From positions 1 through 46,020 of the forward strand of contig CAJUBG010000029.1 of the NCBI GenBank assembly GCA_910584575.1: a DNA stretch of 46,020 nucleotides. Direction: 5' to 3'. Every line of letters starts with the position of its first letter. The stretch's first letter is position 1. Source of the stretch: an uncultured Dorea sp. (GTDB taxonomy: Bacteria > Bacillota > Clostridia > Lachnospirales > Lachnospiraceae). Under the pieces are notes generated by a model. The model did no database searches and had not been told where the DNA came from. It worked only from the letters and a program-made list of their open reading frames with translations. A program made the position numbers and the translations under genes. Positions 1 to 8,680 of this stretch are shown one piece after another.

Positions 1-80
1 GGTTCTTAGAAATTATGGTGGATTATTTTTTATATTCCTGTTATAATATACAAATCATAATGAAAGGAATGTAAGTTAAA

Positions 81-1190
81 ATGAAGTTGATATTCAATCG
101 TTCGGTTAGCGTGATTCTTTCTGCCGTTATGCTGTTTGTGAGCGCCCTTTCCTTGAACGGCTGCGGCGTCAAGGATAATTCGCAGACAATGGAAACGGCT
201 ACAACAATTGCAGAAACCACTCAAGCGTTTGACGAACCGCAGCAAAAGCGAAAAATCATTATTGATACCGACACCGCGGGCGACGACGCCTCCGCATTGA
301 TTATCGCGGCAAAGGCTAAAAACATTGATATTCTTGGCGTGACAGTTTCCGCAGGAAACGTCAGTCTCGATCAGGCAGTCAAAAACGCGTTGATGACGCT
401 GGAAATGGCGGGCAGCGACGCCCCTGTTTATGCAGGCGCTTCTACTACATATACCGGCAAGGAACGTGAAACCTTCAGCGTTTACGGCAAGGATGGTATG
501 GGGGATCAAGACTTGATTCATCCCACGCGAAAAGCTGAGGATAAGGGCGCTGTTGATTTTATCGTTGAAGCGGTAAAGGCGAATCCCGACGAGGTGGAAA
601 TTGTCGCTCTCGGTCCCGTCACCAATCTTGCGCTCGCCTTTGACAAAGATCCCGAAACGATGAAGCGCGTCAAGAAATACTGGTCAATGGGAACCGCAGG
701 CTTTGGATCTGGCAACGCAACGCCTGTTGCGGAGTTCAATGTTTATCATGACGCCGAGGCGTACAAGGTGCTGGTTGATTCGGGTGTGGCGATTACGGCA
801 ATCGGCTTCGATATGCTTCCTGAAGAAACTACTTTTTCCAAGGAAGAGCTTGACGAGCTGGAGAAAAAAGGCGGACTGTCGGAATTCTTCGCCAAAGCCT
901 TCAGCGGACTGATAGAATTTAATACAGAAACAAGAGGCTTACCGATTGCCGATGATGCCGACGGAGTCGCTATGGCTTGCGTACTGTGGGACGATTACCT
1001 TAAAAAGACCCAACCCTGCCACGCAAGCGTTATGACGGACGACAATGAAGCGTACGGGCAGGTAATTCTGTACAAGGAAGGTTACGGCTACGACTCTCAA
1101 GTAACCTTTGATAATTACAACTTCTATGTTGCTACCGAAACAGACAGTAAGATATTTAAAGAAAAGCTTATTGCTCTTTTAGATGAGTGA
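81..1190 (+). CDS. nucleoside hydrolase family lipoprotein
   Basis: Predicted inosine/uridine-preferring nucleoside hydrolase (IUNH family, 369 aa), which cleaves the N-glycosidic bond of ribonucleosides. The N-terminus is a lipoprotein signal: basic start, hydrophobic stretch at residues 9-25, and lipobox LNGC with Cys28. It is therefore probably anchored outside the membrane, unlike the cytosolic enzymes. A Thr/Glu-rich linker (about 31-55) precedes the catalytic domain. The calcium-binding DTDTAGDD signature at 62-69 is intact, and the EFNVYHDAEA segment supplies the later Asn and Asp ligand residues of the family. The start has GAAAGGAATG upstream. No neighbour suggests an operon. Family assignment is firm; substrate range is unknown. 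Confidence 0.85.
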   Translation: MKLIFNRSVSVILSAVMLFVSALSLNGCGVKDNSQTMETATTIAETTQAFDEPQQKRKIIIDTDTAGDDASALIIAAKAKNIDILGVTVSAGNVSLDQAVKNALMTLEMAGSDAPVYAGASTTYTGKERETFSVYGKDGMGDQDLIHPTRKAEDKGAVDFIVEAVKANPDEVEIVALGPVTNLALAFDKDPETMKRVKKYWSMGTAGFGSGNATPVAEFNVYHDAEAYKVLVDSGVAITAIGFDMLPEETTFSKEELDELEKKGGLSEFFAKAFSGLIEFNTETRGLPIADDADGVAMACVLWDDYLKKTQPCHASVMTDDNEAYGQVILYKEGYGYDSQVTFDNYNFYVATETDSKIFKEKLIALLDE

Positions 1191-1799
1191 TAGTTTATGA
1201 AAAGAAGATAATTATGATTTCACTAATCATCACCCCCCCCCCACTTCAAGCGGAGGCCGCTGAAAAACATACTGTTTTTTAGGTTTAAGTTTCAAACACA
1301 CAAAAAAATCCACTAGTTTCGATTACTCTAACGGTTTGCATTAACGGACAGCTTTGACGCTTAAAAAAAAATCATAAAAAAACCTCCCATTTTACGGGAT
1401 AATACGAGATAATAGAATTAGCAACAAACTATTTTTTCGCACTACCCATAAAAGAGAGGAGGTTTTACCATGAAGCAAGAAATTATTTGATTCAGATCGG
1501 GCATATGATCGGACAGTTTCTGGAGGCATGGGAACGGATATGGAAGAAGGAACTGTTGCTGGAAGAATATAAGGAAGAGCTAGATCAGAAGATGCAGATA
1601 CGGTTTATATAGAAAACATTAGGGAGAGGTGGTGATGAAAGGATAGACGATAAAGAAAAGAAGGTACGGAACAGGACACAGGGATTTTATGTCTCAAATC
1701 GGATGGTAAGGATAATAGGATATGAAAAAATAGAATCTGATGTGCTCTAAGAAAGTAATCATAAATTTAAGCGTCAAAGCTGTAAGGGGTTTTCATAGC
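1191..1799. other. decayed intergenic region with a C10 tract
   Basis: About 600 bp with no intact gene. A run of ten C residues lies at about 1233-1242, followed by a weak AAAAACATACTGTTTTTT inverted repeat that may terminate the upstream gene. A ribosome binding site and ATG near 1455-1472 lead only to a six-codon frame (MKQEII). The rest holds frame fragments listed separately. It reads as the remains of an inserted and decayed element. Confidence 0.5.
1469..1612 (+). pseudogene. possible transposase C-terminal remnant
   Basis: An open frame without its own start gives a peptide containing NYLIQIGHMIGQFLEAW and then a Glu/Lys-rich helix, ending at a stop at 1610-1612. The N-Y-L-x-Q-I-x-H-M-I-x-Q-F pattern resembles the C-terminal end of IS transposases found in Clostridia. 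The similarity is from memory of the family, the piece is only about 47 codons, and no terminal inverted repeats were recognised, so the call is tentative. Confidence 0.3.
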
Positions 1800-1828
1800 T
1801 TTACACTCCACATATCTTTTGCTATAAT
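1800..1828 (+). promoter_or_regulatory. sigma-A promoter upstream of the fusion gene
   Basis: TTTACA at 1800-1805 and TATAAT at 1823-1828 are separated by exactly 17 bp. This is a near-consensus vegetative promoter pointing toward the 1154-aa flavoenzyme gene. Transcription from here would cross a strong hairpin at 1937-1980 before the start codon at 2021. Confidence 0.6.
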
Positions 1829-1936
1829 AAATATAACAAATCTTGTCAACAATACTTCTTAAAAAAGCAGATGATGCAATCCTCAATGTCGCAGGTGTCA
1901 ATCTAATACATATTGACGAGATAAAAGAATAATGAT

Positions 1937-1990
1937 TGAGGGTGTCGGAAGTGACATATTTGCACTTTCCGGCAGCCTCATTTTATTTAT
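1937..1990 (+). terminator. hairpin plus T-rich tail in the leader
   Basis: TGAGGGTGTCGGAAGTG pairs with CACTTTCCGGCAGCCTCA (1937-1980) and is followed by TTTTATTTAT. It could end an upstream transcript or act as an attenuator, because it sits between the good promoter at 1800-1828 and the ribosome binding site at about 2008. A short frame ending at 1932 (…NVAGVNLIHIDEIKE) lies just before it. Confidence 0.6.
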
Positions 1991-2020
1991 AAAAAGCAAA
2001 AGAACCAAGGAGGTAACAAA

Positions 2021-5000
2021 ATGTTTGACAAATTGTTCAGCCCTGTCAAAATTAAAGACATGGCGCTGAAAAACCGAGTAATTCTTCCATCCATGGGAAC
2101 CAAGTTTGCAGGAAAAGCAAGCTATGTAACCCAAACGCTGATTGATTACCATGTTGCGCGTACAAAAGGCGGCTGCGGCTTGAATATGGTGGAGGTATGC
2201 AGCGTTCACACTCCAAGCGCACCGCGGGGCTTTCTATCAATCAGCGAGGACGTGTACATACCAGGTCTAAAAAAACTGGCGGACGCCATCCACGCAGAAG
2301 GCGGTAAGGCAGGCGTCCAGCTATGGCAGGGAGGTCTTGCTGTTGGTATGGATCAGACGGCACAGATTTTTGTGCCAAGTGATTTGCAGTTCACCCCAGA
2401 GCTAACCCTTCCCGCCATCACCAGAGAACAGATGGAGGAGGTAGTACAGTGTTACGCAAAAGCGGCAAAAAGGGCAGTAGACGCCGGATTTGACTGTATC
2501 GAATTCCACTGCGCACACACATATCTGCCTCATTCCTTCCTATCCGGCGGAATCAACCACCGGACAGACGAATATGGCGGTTCCCTTGAAAATCGTGCAA
2601 AATTCCCTCTTGAATGTATCCGTGCAATCCGTAAGCAGATTCCGGAGGGTATGCCTCTTTTGATGAGGATTGACGCACATGACGATTATCTGAAGGGCGG
2701 AATGACCGTTGAAGATACCGTCACCTTCTGTAAGCTTGCAAAGGAGGCCGGAATCGATGTGCTTGACGTTTCACGGGGAAATGTCCTGACAAACGGGCTT
2801 AAGTTCGAGGTTCCTCCCGCAGACCTTCCTCACGCCTTTAACATTGACAATGCCGCGAGAATCCGTAAGGAGACCGGCATGATAACTATCGGCGTTGGAA
2901 GAATTAACACGGCTGAATTAGCTGAACAGCTTCTTGAGGAGGACAAAGTAGATTTGGTGGTTATGGGGCGCGCTCAGCTTGTAGACCCTGATTTTTGCAA
3001 CAAGGCCCAGGCCGGAAACACCGACGACATTGATTACTGCGTAGGCTGTAACCAGGGCTGCTACGACGGCTTTGAGAATGTAGAGTCCCCATGTATCACC
3101 TGCCTGAGAAATCCGGCAGTCGGAAGGGAACGGGAATGTGCGCTGACCCCTGCTGCCGAGCCAAAGACGGTGCTGGTGGCCGGAGGCGGTATTGCCGGAT
3201 TAGAGGCCGCAATCATTTTGAAAAAGAGGAAGCACAATCCCATTTTATGCGAAGCGTCGGATATACTCGGCGGACAGTTCTTGGCGGCAGGCCAGGTCCC
3301 AAGAAGGGAGGAGATGAAAAAGGCCGTCATTTCCATGGGCGAAAAAGCCAGAAGGCTTGGCGTGGATATCCGTATGAATACACGGGTAACGCCAGAGCTG
3401 ATTGCACAAATAAACCCACACACCGTAATCAACGCAATCGGGGCAGAGCCGATTGTCATGCCGATTCCCGGACATGACCAGCCATTCGTGGTAACCTCCC
3501 AGGACGTACTGAACGGAAAGGTTACTGTGACAGGAAATGTCGTAATCCTTGGCGGCGGCCTGGACGGAATGGGAACCGCTGAATTTCTGGCTGAAAAGGG
3601 CGCAAAAGTAACCGTCCTGGATAGTCAAAAGGACATCTGCGCCGACATGGGCAGCACAAGGAAAATCTGCGTGATGGAGAGCATCCACGGGAAAGCAATT
3701 AAGCCTGTAACCGAAATAAAGGTTACAGAGATTCTCGACCATTCCGTTATAGGAGAAAAGAACGGAAAAAGGGTGAAATACTCTTGTGATTATGTAGTAA
3801 TGACCGGCGCCAGGAAAAGAGACGGAAGCGCTATTGAGAAGGCATGTTATGATAATCACATTGGATATTATGAAGTGGGCGACGCAGGAATGGCGCGGCG
3901 CGCGCTTGACGCAACCAGAGAAGCCTTTGACGCGGCGCTGACATTTGACCGGGAAGGAGAACACGAAGCCGCCTCCAGGCCGAAGAAGGTAGTCTTTGTG
4001 ACAGGCGGCACCGGCACCATGGGGCAGGAAACGCTGAAACAGCTTCTCTCAAGAAAAAACCGCTTCAAAGTCCGCGCACTGGTATTGCCTACCGAGAAGG
4101 ATACCGCAATCATTCAAAAATACGCCTGCCCGTCACTGGAGGTTATCTGGGGCAACATGGCTGATTATGATACCATCAAGCAAGGAGTTGACGGAGCTGA
4201 CTATGTACTGCATATTGCGGCAATGGTTTCTCCGGCGGCAGACCAGTTTCCTAAAGAAACCTTATATGCCAACATTGGCTCTACACTGAATATCATCAAA
4301 GCAATCAAGGCTCAGCCAGAGCCAGACAGAGTACATTTTGTATATATCGGAACCATTGCGCTGACCGGAGGACGGACAGAGCCAATTCACTGGGGGAGAG
4401 TGGGCGACCCAATTAATCCTTCCATTTTCGACTATTATGCGCTGTCAAAGGTATTTTCTGAGATGGCGGTATTTGACTCCGGCTTAAAGCACTGGGTATC
4501 CATCCGCCAGAGTGGACAGCATCCTGTGGCAGAGGGCGCGGGAGAGCAGCCAATTATCTTCCACCAGCCGCCGAACAATGTGTTGGAGTGGAGTACCTCC
4601 GTAGAATCCGGCATCTGTATGGCTAATATCTGCGAGGACTGGGTTCCGGAGGACTTCTGGCGAAAAGGCTATAACCTAAGCAGCGGCCCAGGATACCGGC
4701 TCACGAACTGGGAATTGATGGATATCAGCCTGGGCGCTTTCGGTCTTGGCCTTAAGGACCTGTTTGACGCGAATATGCTGGCACAATATAACTTCCACGG
4801 ACATTTCTTCAGCGACAGCGACAAACTGGACGAGATACTTCATTTCCGGTGTATTCCGGCAGAACAGTATTGGGGCGGTGTGCGCGACGAAATGCGCCGG
4901 ATGTCTGTAAATCCGCTGATTCGCTCTATGTTCCCCTCCGGCGAGGAGATGAAAGCCAAGAATATAGAAATCGGGCATCAACGGATGGGCTCATACTGGA

Positions 5001-5485
5001 TGTTTGAAAACAACGAAGAAAACTGGATTCAAGCATTTTTCGGTTCCAGAGAGAAACAGAAGGCAATCAAGGACTGGGCGGAATACGACCTGCATCGCCC
5101 AAGCGAGGAGGTAACCTATCTGGACCACGGCTATGATGAGACAAAGGCGCTTAACGAGCTGACCCTTAAGGATTTGAAGCAGGCAGCCAAATTCCGCGGA
5201 GGCGAGTGTCTGGCAGAAGAAATCCCTGATATCTATACTCCGATTAAATGGAGATGCGCGGACGGGCACGAATTTATGATGTCCGTGAACGCGGTGCTTC
5301 ACGGCGGCCACTGGTGTCCTGAATGTCTTTCCCATGAGTGGAGATATGGACAGATTGCAAAGAAGAATCCTTTCTATGCACAGGTATGGACTCCACTCCA
5401 CGGAGAAGGAGACGATTATGTAATCCCAATGGAACACAGCGGATACGATATCGCAAAAGAACTGAAAGAAAAATTAGGCTTGTAA
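2021..5485 (+). CDS. OYE-type flavoenzyme / extended SDR / zinc-ribbon fusion
   Basis: 1154-aa multidomain enzyme. Residues 1-370 form an Old Yellow Enzyme TIM barrel of the BaiCD / 2,4-dienoyl-CoA reductase type, with active-site segment HCAHTYLPHSF (163-173), DEYGGSLENR (183-192) and Fe-S cysteines 340, 343, 347 and 358. Residues 380-640 form the FAD/NAD(P) half: GGGIAGLEA near 388 and ILGGGLDGMG near 509. Residues 655-880 are an extended SDR with TGGTGTMG at 661-668 and YALSK (Tyr806, Lys810). Residues 1050-1105 are a zinc ribbon: WRCADGHEF and WCPEC, ligands Cys1079, His1083, Cys1099, Cys1102. The start has AAGGAGG seven bases upstream. BaiCD homologues are about 640 aa and end where the SDR begins here, so this is a true fusion with no internal stop. 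A second redox step on the same enone or steroid-like substrate is inferred; substrate and stereochemistry are unknown. Confidence 0.85.
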   Translation: MFDKLFSPVKIKDMALKNRVILPSMGTKFAGKASYVTQTLIDYHVARTKGGCGLNMVEVCSVHTPSAPRGFLSISEDVYIPGLKKLADAIHAEGGKAGVQLWQGGLAVGMDQTAQIFVPSDLQFTPELTLPAITREQMEEVVQCYAKAAKRAVDAGFDCIEFHCAHTYLPHSFLSGGINHRTDEYGGSLENRAKFPLECIRAIRKQIPEGMPLLMRIDAHDDYLKGGMTVEDTVTFCKLAKEAGIDVLDVSRGNVLTNGLKFEVPPADLPHAFNIDNAARIRKETGMITIGVGRINTAELAEQLLEEDKVDLVVMGRAQLVDPDFCNKAQAGNTDDIDYCVGCNQGCYDGFENVESPCITCLRNPAVGRERECALTPAAEPKTVLVAGGGIAGLEAAIILKKRKHNPILCEASDILGGQFLAAGQVPRREEMKKAVISMGEKARRLGVDIRMNTRVTPELIAQINPHTVINAIGAEPIVMPIPGHDQPFVVTSQDVLNGKVTVTGNVVILGGGLDGMGTAEFLAEKGAKVTVLDSQKDICADMGSTRKICVMESIHGKAIKPVTEIKVTEILDHSVIGEKNGKRVKYSCDYVVMTGARKRDGSAIEKACYDNHIGYYEVGDAGMARRALDATREAFDAALTFDREGEHEAASRPKKVVFVTGGTGTMGQETLKQLLSRKNRFKVRALVLPTEKDTAIIQKYACPSLEVIWGNMADYDTIKQGVDGADYVLHIAAMVSPAADQFPKETLYANIGSTLNIIKAIKAQPEPDRVHFVYIGTIALTGGRTEPIHWGRVGDPINPSIFDYYALSKVFSEMAVFDSGLKHWVSIRQSGQHPVAEGAGEQPIIFHQPPNNVLEWSTSVESGICMANICEDWVPEDFWRKGYNLSSGPGYRLTNWELMDISLGAFGLGLKDLFDANMLAQYNFHGHFFSDSDKLDEILHFRCIPAEQYWGGVRDEMRRMSVNPLIRSMFPSGEEMKAKNIEIGHQRMGSYWMFENNEENWIQAFFGSREKQKAIKDWAEYDLHRPSEEVTYLDHGYDETKALNELTLKDLKQAAKFRGGECLAEEIPDIYTPIKWRCADGHEFMMSVNAVLHGGHWCPECLSHEWRYGQIAKKNPFYAQVWTPLHGEGDDYVIPMEHSGYDIAKELKEKLGL

Positions 5486-5493
5486 TCTAATAC

Positions 5494-5540
5494 AAAAAGG
5501 CTGCTGCATCAGGGAAATATTCCCTTAATACAGCAGCCTT
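5494..5540. terminator. bidirectional terminator
   Basis: AAGGCTGCTG pairs with CAGCAGCCTT, with an inner AGGGAA/TTCCCT stem. The hairpin is A-rich on the left and T-containing on the right. It lies between two convergent genes and can end both. Confidence 0.75.
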
Positions 5541-5548
5541 CTTTACAG

Positions 5549-6610
5549 CTACACCGGTTTCGTATACTTTTCTGGTTCTCCGTAATAATCCAAAAGCAAA
5601 GCCGCAAACTTATCATGAACCCCATGCTTCGCCGGCGCCTGGACAATATTCATTCCTGGATTGTGATTTCCCTCAATCAGCTCAAGGCGCCCGTCCGACA
5701 GAATCGCCACATCCCACCCCACCACGCGCAGACAAGGCAACTCCATGGAAGCCTCCCTGCACAGCTCTACGATTTCCTTCCAACAGGGTATCTGCGTACC
5801 TTTAAATTTCACACCGGTCATGGGGTGTGCGGCGTAGCTGTTAGAGCACTCATCCAGCCCGTCCGTAATAATCTTTCCGGTTTCAGGGTCCATTTCACAG
5901 AAAATCCCGCCCCCGTGTGCATTGTCCACATGAAGCCCGTTGTTGCCTACCCGCAGTCCGCAGCCGAATACCTGGAAGCGTTCCCCGCACCGGAAGGTAA
6001 TCACACGCAGGGTATTGAGCGAGGAGGGATGGAAAACAGCAAGCTCATCACAGGATTCCACAAATTCCTCGGCAAGATATTTTCCTTTACACATCTTCTC
6101 ATAGAACTCCCTGGGATTCTCCTTTTCCCTGAGTTCCTCCTCAGTAAGCCGCAGAAAACCGATTCCCCAACTGGAATACTGGGGCTTTAAGGCAACGGTA
6201 CGGTACTTGTACACGAATTCGCAGAACTCCTCAAAAGTCGCATCCGGCACGTAAAGCCACCCTCTATGTATAAAACGTGTAAAATTCTTAAGAAATGTCT
6301 CCTTACTTTTCAGATATGGCTCTGCTTCACTGTTGTACGGACGCATCAGACGCGTTGCCTCCACGTCGGTAAGATATTTTTTCTGCTCTTTCTCACTCAG
6401 ATTGTAAAAGCCGAAAATCATATACTCAGACTGAGACACCCGCTTCTCTGGATTATGCCTGCGGACCTTGAGATAGTCGTGGAACAGTTTATTCTTAGTA
6501 AAGCCCTCCGGATACTGCTCAAGGCCCTTGATATAGGACATAAATTTTTTCCTAAGCACAGGATAGGCTCTTAAGTTCTTTACAAGATAATTCTCTGTTA
6601 AAATACTCAT
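5549..6610 (-). CDS. sugar-transfer associated ATP-grasp protein
   Basis: ATP-grasp enzyme of the sugar-transfer associated type (ATPgrasp_ST), about 353 aa, last gene of the long minus-strand run. Members ligate a carboxylate to an amine using ATP and are found in surface polysaccharide clusters. The N-terminal half is family-specific and helical. ATP-grasp motifs follow: ALKPQYSSWGIGF, AEEFVES, HPSSLNTLRV, and the metal-binding GWDVAILSDGRLELIEGN near the C-terminus. I chose the ATG at 6610, which overlaps the upstream stop as ATGA and has AAGGAG eight bases before it, rather than a GTG at 6619. The overlap implies translational coupling. Substrates cannot be read from the sequence. Confidence 0.8.
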   Translation of the reverse strand: MSILTENYLVKNLRAYPVLRKKFMSYIKGLEQYPEGFTKNKLFHDYLKVRRHNPEKRVSQSEYMIFGFYNLSEKEQKKYLTDVEATRLMRPYNSEAEPYLKSKETFLKNFTRFIHRGWLYVPDATFEEFCEFVYKYRTVALKPQYSSWGIGFLRLTEEELREKENPREFYEKMCKGKYLAEEFVESCDELAVFHPSSLNTLRVITFRCGERFQVFGCGLRVGNNGLHVDNAHGGGIFCEMDPETGKIITDGLDECSNSYAAHPMTGVKFKGTQIPCWKEIVELCREASMELPCLRVVGWDVAILSDGRLELIEGNHNPGMNIVQAPAKHGVHDKFAALLLDYYGEPEKYTKPV

Positions 6611-7581
6611 TTTAAGCACTCCTTTATCAGCGGGTACTTCCCGATTTTATCAAGCTGGATGATATTGCCGCCCGGCCAGTGGCAGTTTCCTTCAATTAAT
6701 TCCGCGCCTCCCTGGGTAACCGCAATGTCCCACCCAACATATCCTAGCTCTGGTATCACCTCCATTGCCTGTATTGCACATGCTCTGACCGCCTCCCAGT
6801 GAGGCAGGGTGAAGCCCGGCATATAGACAGACGAGCCTGAATGATATTCATAATCCTTGATTTCCGTATTATTGCGCCCTGGCCCAGTAACGGCGCCGTG
6901 CTCAAGATTAAGGGGATAGGCGGCCCCTCCTGAGTGGAAATTGTCTGCCACCGCCCCTTTTGCGCCGCATTTCAGACAGCCGCCAATCAGCCGGACCCTA
7001 CCCCTTACGTCTCTCGCCGCGTTAATACGCACAGAATTGACGCACGGGCTGATTTTATCTAACGCCTCGTGCTGCTCAATCACCTGCTCAACCAGACGCT
7101 TTTCTGTCCTGCATTTTTCATAGAAGGCTTTTCTATCCTCCACGTCCCTGGCACACAGTTTTTCAATCCCCTGCCCCATGATTCCCCGATCCGGCTTGAC
7201 GATAAACGCGTCATGAACGTCAAGAAATGCAGAAAACTCCGCGTAGGAAGCCTCAGGCACATATAAATAATCCCGATGCACAAAATCCGAAAAATTCTGG
7301 TAAAACAGATGCTTATGGGACATGATTTTCTCTTTTTCCTCTGTCATAGACTGGTTCAGCTCTTTATCTGCCCTGGCTGACCGTCCGGAGGTCAGATAGG
7401 TCTGCCGTTCCCAGTCCTTAAGCTCGTAGAAGCGAAGCACAAAATAATTCTCCGGTGAAGCCTGATGCCGGTAGCTGCAACGAAGCGCATCTATAAAATA
7501 CATGACCGTAAAACCGCCCCTCTGTTCTTTCAGCCGCTTTGCCATGTGATATATCTTTTTTCCTGCACTCCACCTTGACAT
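6607..7581 (-). CDS. sugar-transfer associated ATP-grasp protein
   Basis: 324-aa paralogue of the previous protein, same ATPgrasp_ST family. Visible motifs are VKPDRGIMGQGI (nucleotide-binding lysine and glycine-rich loop), VEQVIEQHE, PCVNSVRIN and GWDIAVTQGGAELIEGN. It lacks part of the N-terminal extension present in the others. It begins 14 bp after the opine dehydrogenase stop and overlaps the next gene by 4 bp. Dehydrogenase and ligase are thus adjacent, which suggests (inference) that the opine product may be the amine or acid the ligase attaches. The peptide context is clear; the reaction is unproven. Confidence 0.78.
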   Translation of the reverse strand: MSRWSAGKKIYHMAKRLKEQRGGFTVMYFIDALRCSYRHQASPENYFVLRFYELKDWERQTYLTSGRSARADKELNQSMTEEKEKIMSHKHLFYQNFSDFVHRDYLYVPEASYAEFSAFLDVHDAFIVKPDRGIMGQGIEKLCARDVEDRKAFYEKCRTEKRLVEQVIEQHEALDKISPCVNSVRINAARDVRGRVRLIGGCLKCGAKGAVADNFHSGGAAYPLNLEHGAVTGPGRNNTEIKDYEYHSGSSVYMPGFTLPHWEAVRACAIQAMEVIPELGYVGWDIAVTQGGAELIEGNCHWPGGNIIQLDKIGKYPLIKECLK

Positions 7582-7595
7582 CCTGCCTAAACCTC

Positions 7596-8660
7596 CTATT
7601 TCCCCAATATCCTGCGTACATTCTCCTCGCCAAGCCGCTTGAGGGTACGCCCTTCCCTGCGGAAATCCCTCTTAAGGGACGCGCACGCAAGCTCTATCAG
7701 CGCCGTACACACCGGAACCGGAATATCAAGCGCCTGCCCTAAGGCTTCCATCAGCACCAGGCCCTGGGGAACATCCTCTGTAATGTATCTTGAGCCCACA
7801 CTCTGAGGACCCTTCGCCCTCTCCGGCATGGACGCATACTCAAAAAACACCTCGCGGCCTTCCCGCTGTTCGTCCAGACTGTTTCGGAATTTGCAGGCAT
7901 CCGCATAGGCGAGCCGTTCAAAGCCCAGGGCTTCCAGTATGTCCATCTTTTCTGCGTCCAGGGCCTCCAAAAGAGTCCACACAGAAGGCGTGAACACCTC
8001 ATGATACATGCAGTAATCTCCCTTTGTGGCCTCAATCCGAGGAATACTCATGACCGCGCCCACTGTATGTACAATCATATTGGGATTATGCAGAGCCGCC
8101 TCTGCAACACTCTTTAAATACACGAAGGGCGTTCCCAGCTTGTCCAAAACCTCTGCCGCCTGAGTTGTCTTTTGGGCGGGATAGATACCGAGAGGATTGC
8201 GCACATTACGAAAGCCCACTTTAAAATGTCCGGGCGACGATATCCGCCCGTCAATAAAGTTACTCTCAGCCTCCGCCACTATAACGCCCTCCTTAAGCCC
8301 AAGCCCAAGGGCATAAGCTGTGGAGAGATACCCCGGATTAATGAGAAGAAGCTGTCCTTCCTCCAGATAGGGAACTGCCCTCTTAAGCACCTCCTCATGA
8401 AAGCCTGTCTGGGTACACAAAAGCACAACGTCCTGCCCGCAGACTTCGCCGACCTCCCTGGTCAGGCGGGTGATTTTACAGACCTTTTCCGTACCGAATT
8501 CATCCATCACCATCACTTTGCCGTTCTCTTTGAGATGGCTGAAATTATCATCATGCAGGGAGTGGGACGTCTTAATCAGCGTCACCTCATGACCGCGCCA
8601 TGCGTAGTCGGCTGCCAGCGCGCACCCACTGTTCCCTGCCCCTAAAACCGCTATTTTCAT
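7596..8660 (-). CDS. NAD/NADP octopine/opine dehydrogenase family protein
   Basis: 354-aa oxidoreductase. The N-terminal Rossmann fold begins MKIAVLGAGNSGCALA, a GxGNxG nucleotide-binding loop. The C-terminal helical domain of octopine/nopaline dehydrogenases is recognisable by HNPNMIVHTVGAVMS, YHEVFTPSVW and RYITEDVPQGL. The family reductively condenses an amino acid with a 2-oxo acid to give an opine, or runs the reverse. It sits between ATP-grasp and glycosyltransferase genes with 14-20 bp spacing, so a role in making an N-(carboxyalkyl) amino-acid decoration for a glycan is a reasonable inference. Other members of the family act on unrelated substrates. Confidence 0.8.
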   Translation of the reverse strand: MKIAVLGAGNSGCALAADYAWRGHEVTLIKTSHSLHDDNFSHLKENGKVMVMDEFGTEKVCKITRLTREVGEVCGQDVVLLCTQTGFHEEVLKRAVPYLEEGQLLLINPGYLSTAYALGLGLKEGVIVAEAESNFIDGRISSPGHFKVGFRNVRNPLGIYPAQKTTQAAEVLDKLGTPFVYLKSVAEAALHNPNMIVHTVGAVMSIPRIEATKGDYCMYHEVFTPSVWTLLEALDAEKMDILEALGFERLAYADACKFRNSLDEQREGREVFFEYASMPERAKGPQSVGSRYITEDVPQGLVLMEALGQALDIPVPVCTALIELACASLKRDFRREGRTLKRLGEENVRRILGK

Positions 8661-8680
8661 AATCTAACTCCTGTTCCCTC

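Noticed and set aside
1949..1960. Shared 12-mer AGTGACATATTT before the fusion gene and before the AraC gene (near 20081)
   Set aside because: A 12-bp AT-rich match is expected by chance many times in 46 kb. One copy is the loop side of a terminator hairpin.
3245..3964. 239-codon open frame on the minus strand
   Set aside because: Lies wholly inside the 1154-aa flavoenzyme gene, whose domains are clear in the plus frame. The minus peptide has no recognisable domain or ribosome site.
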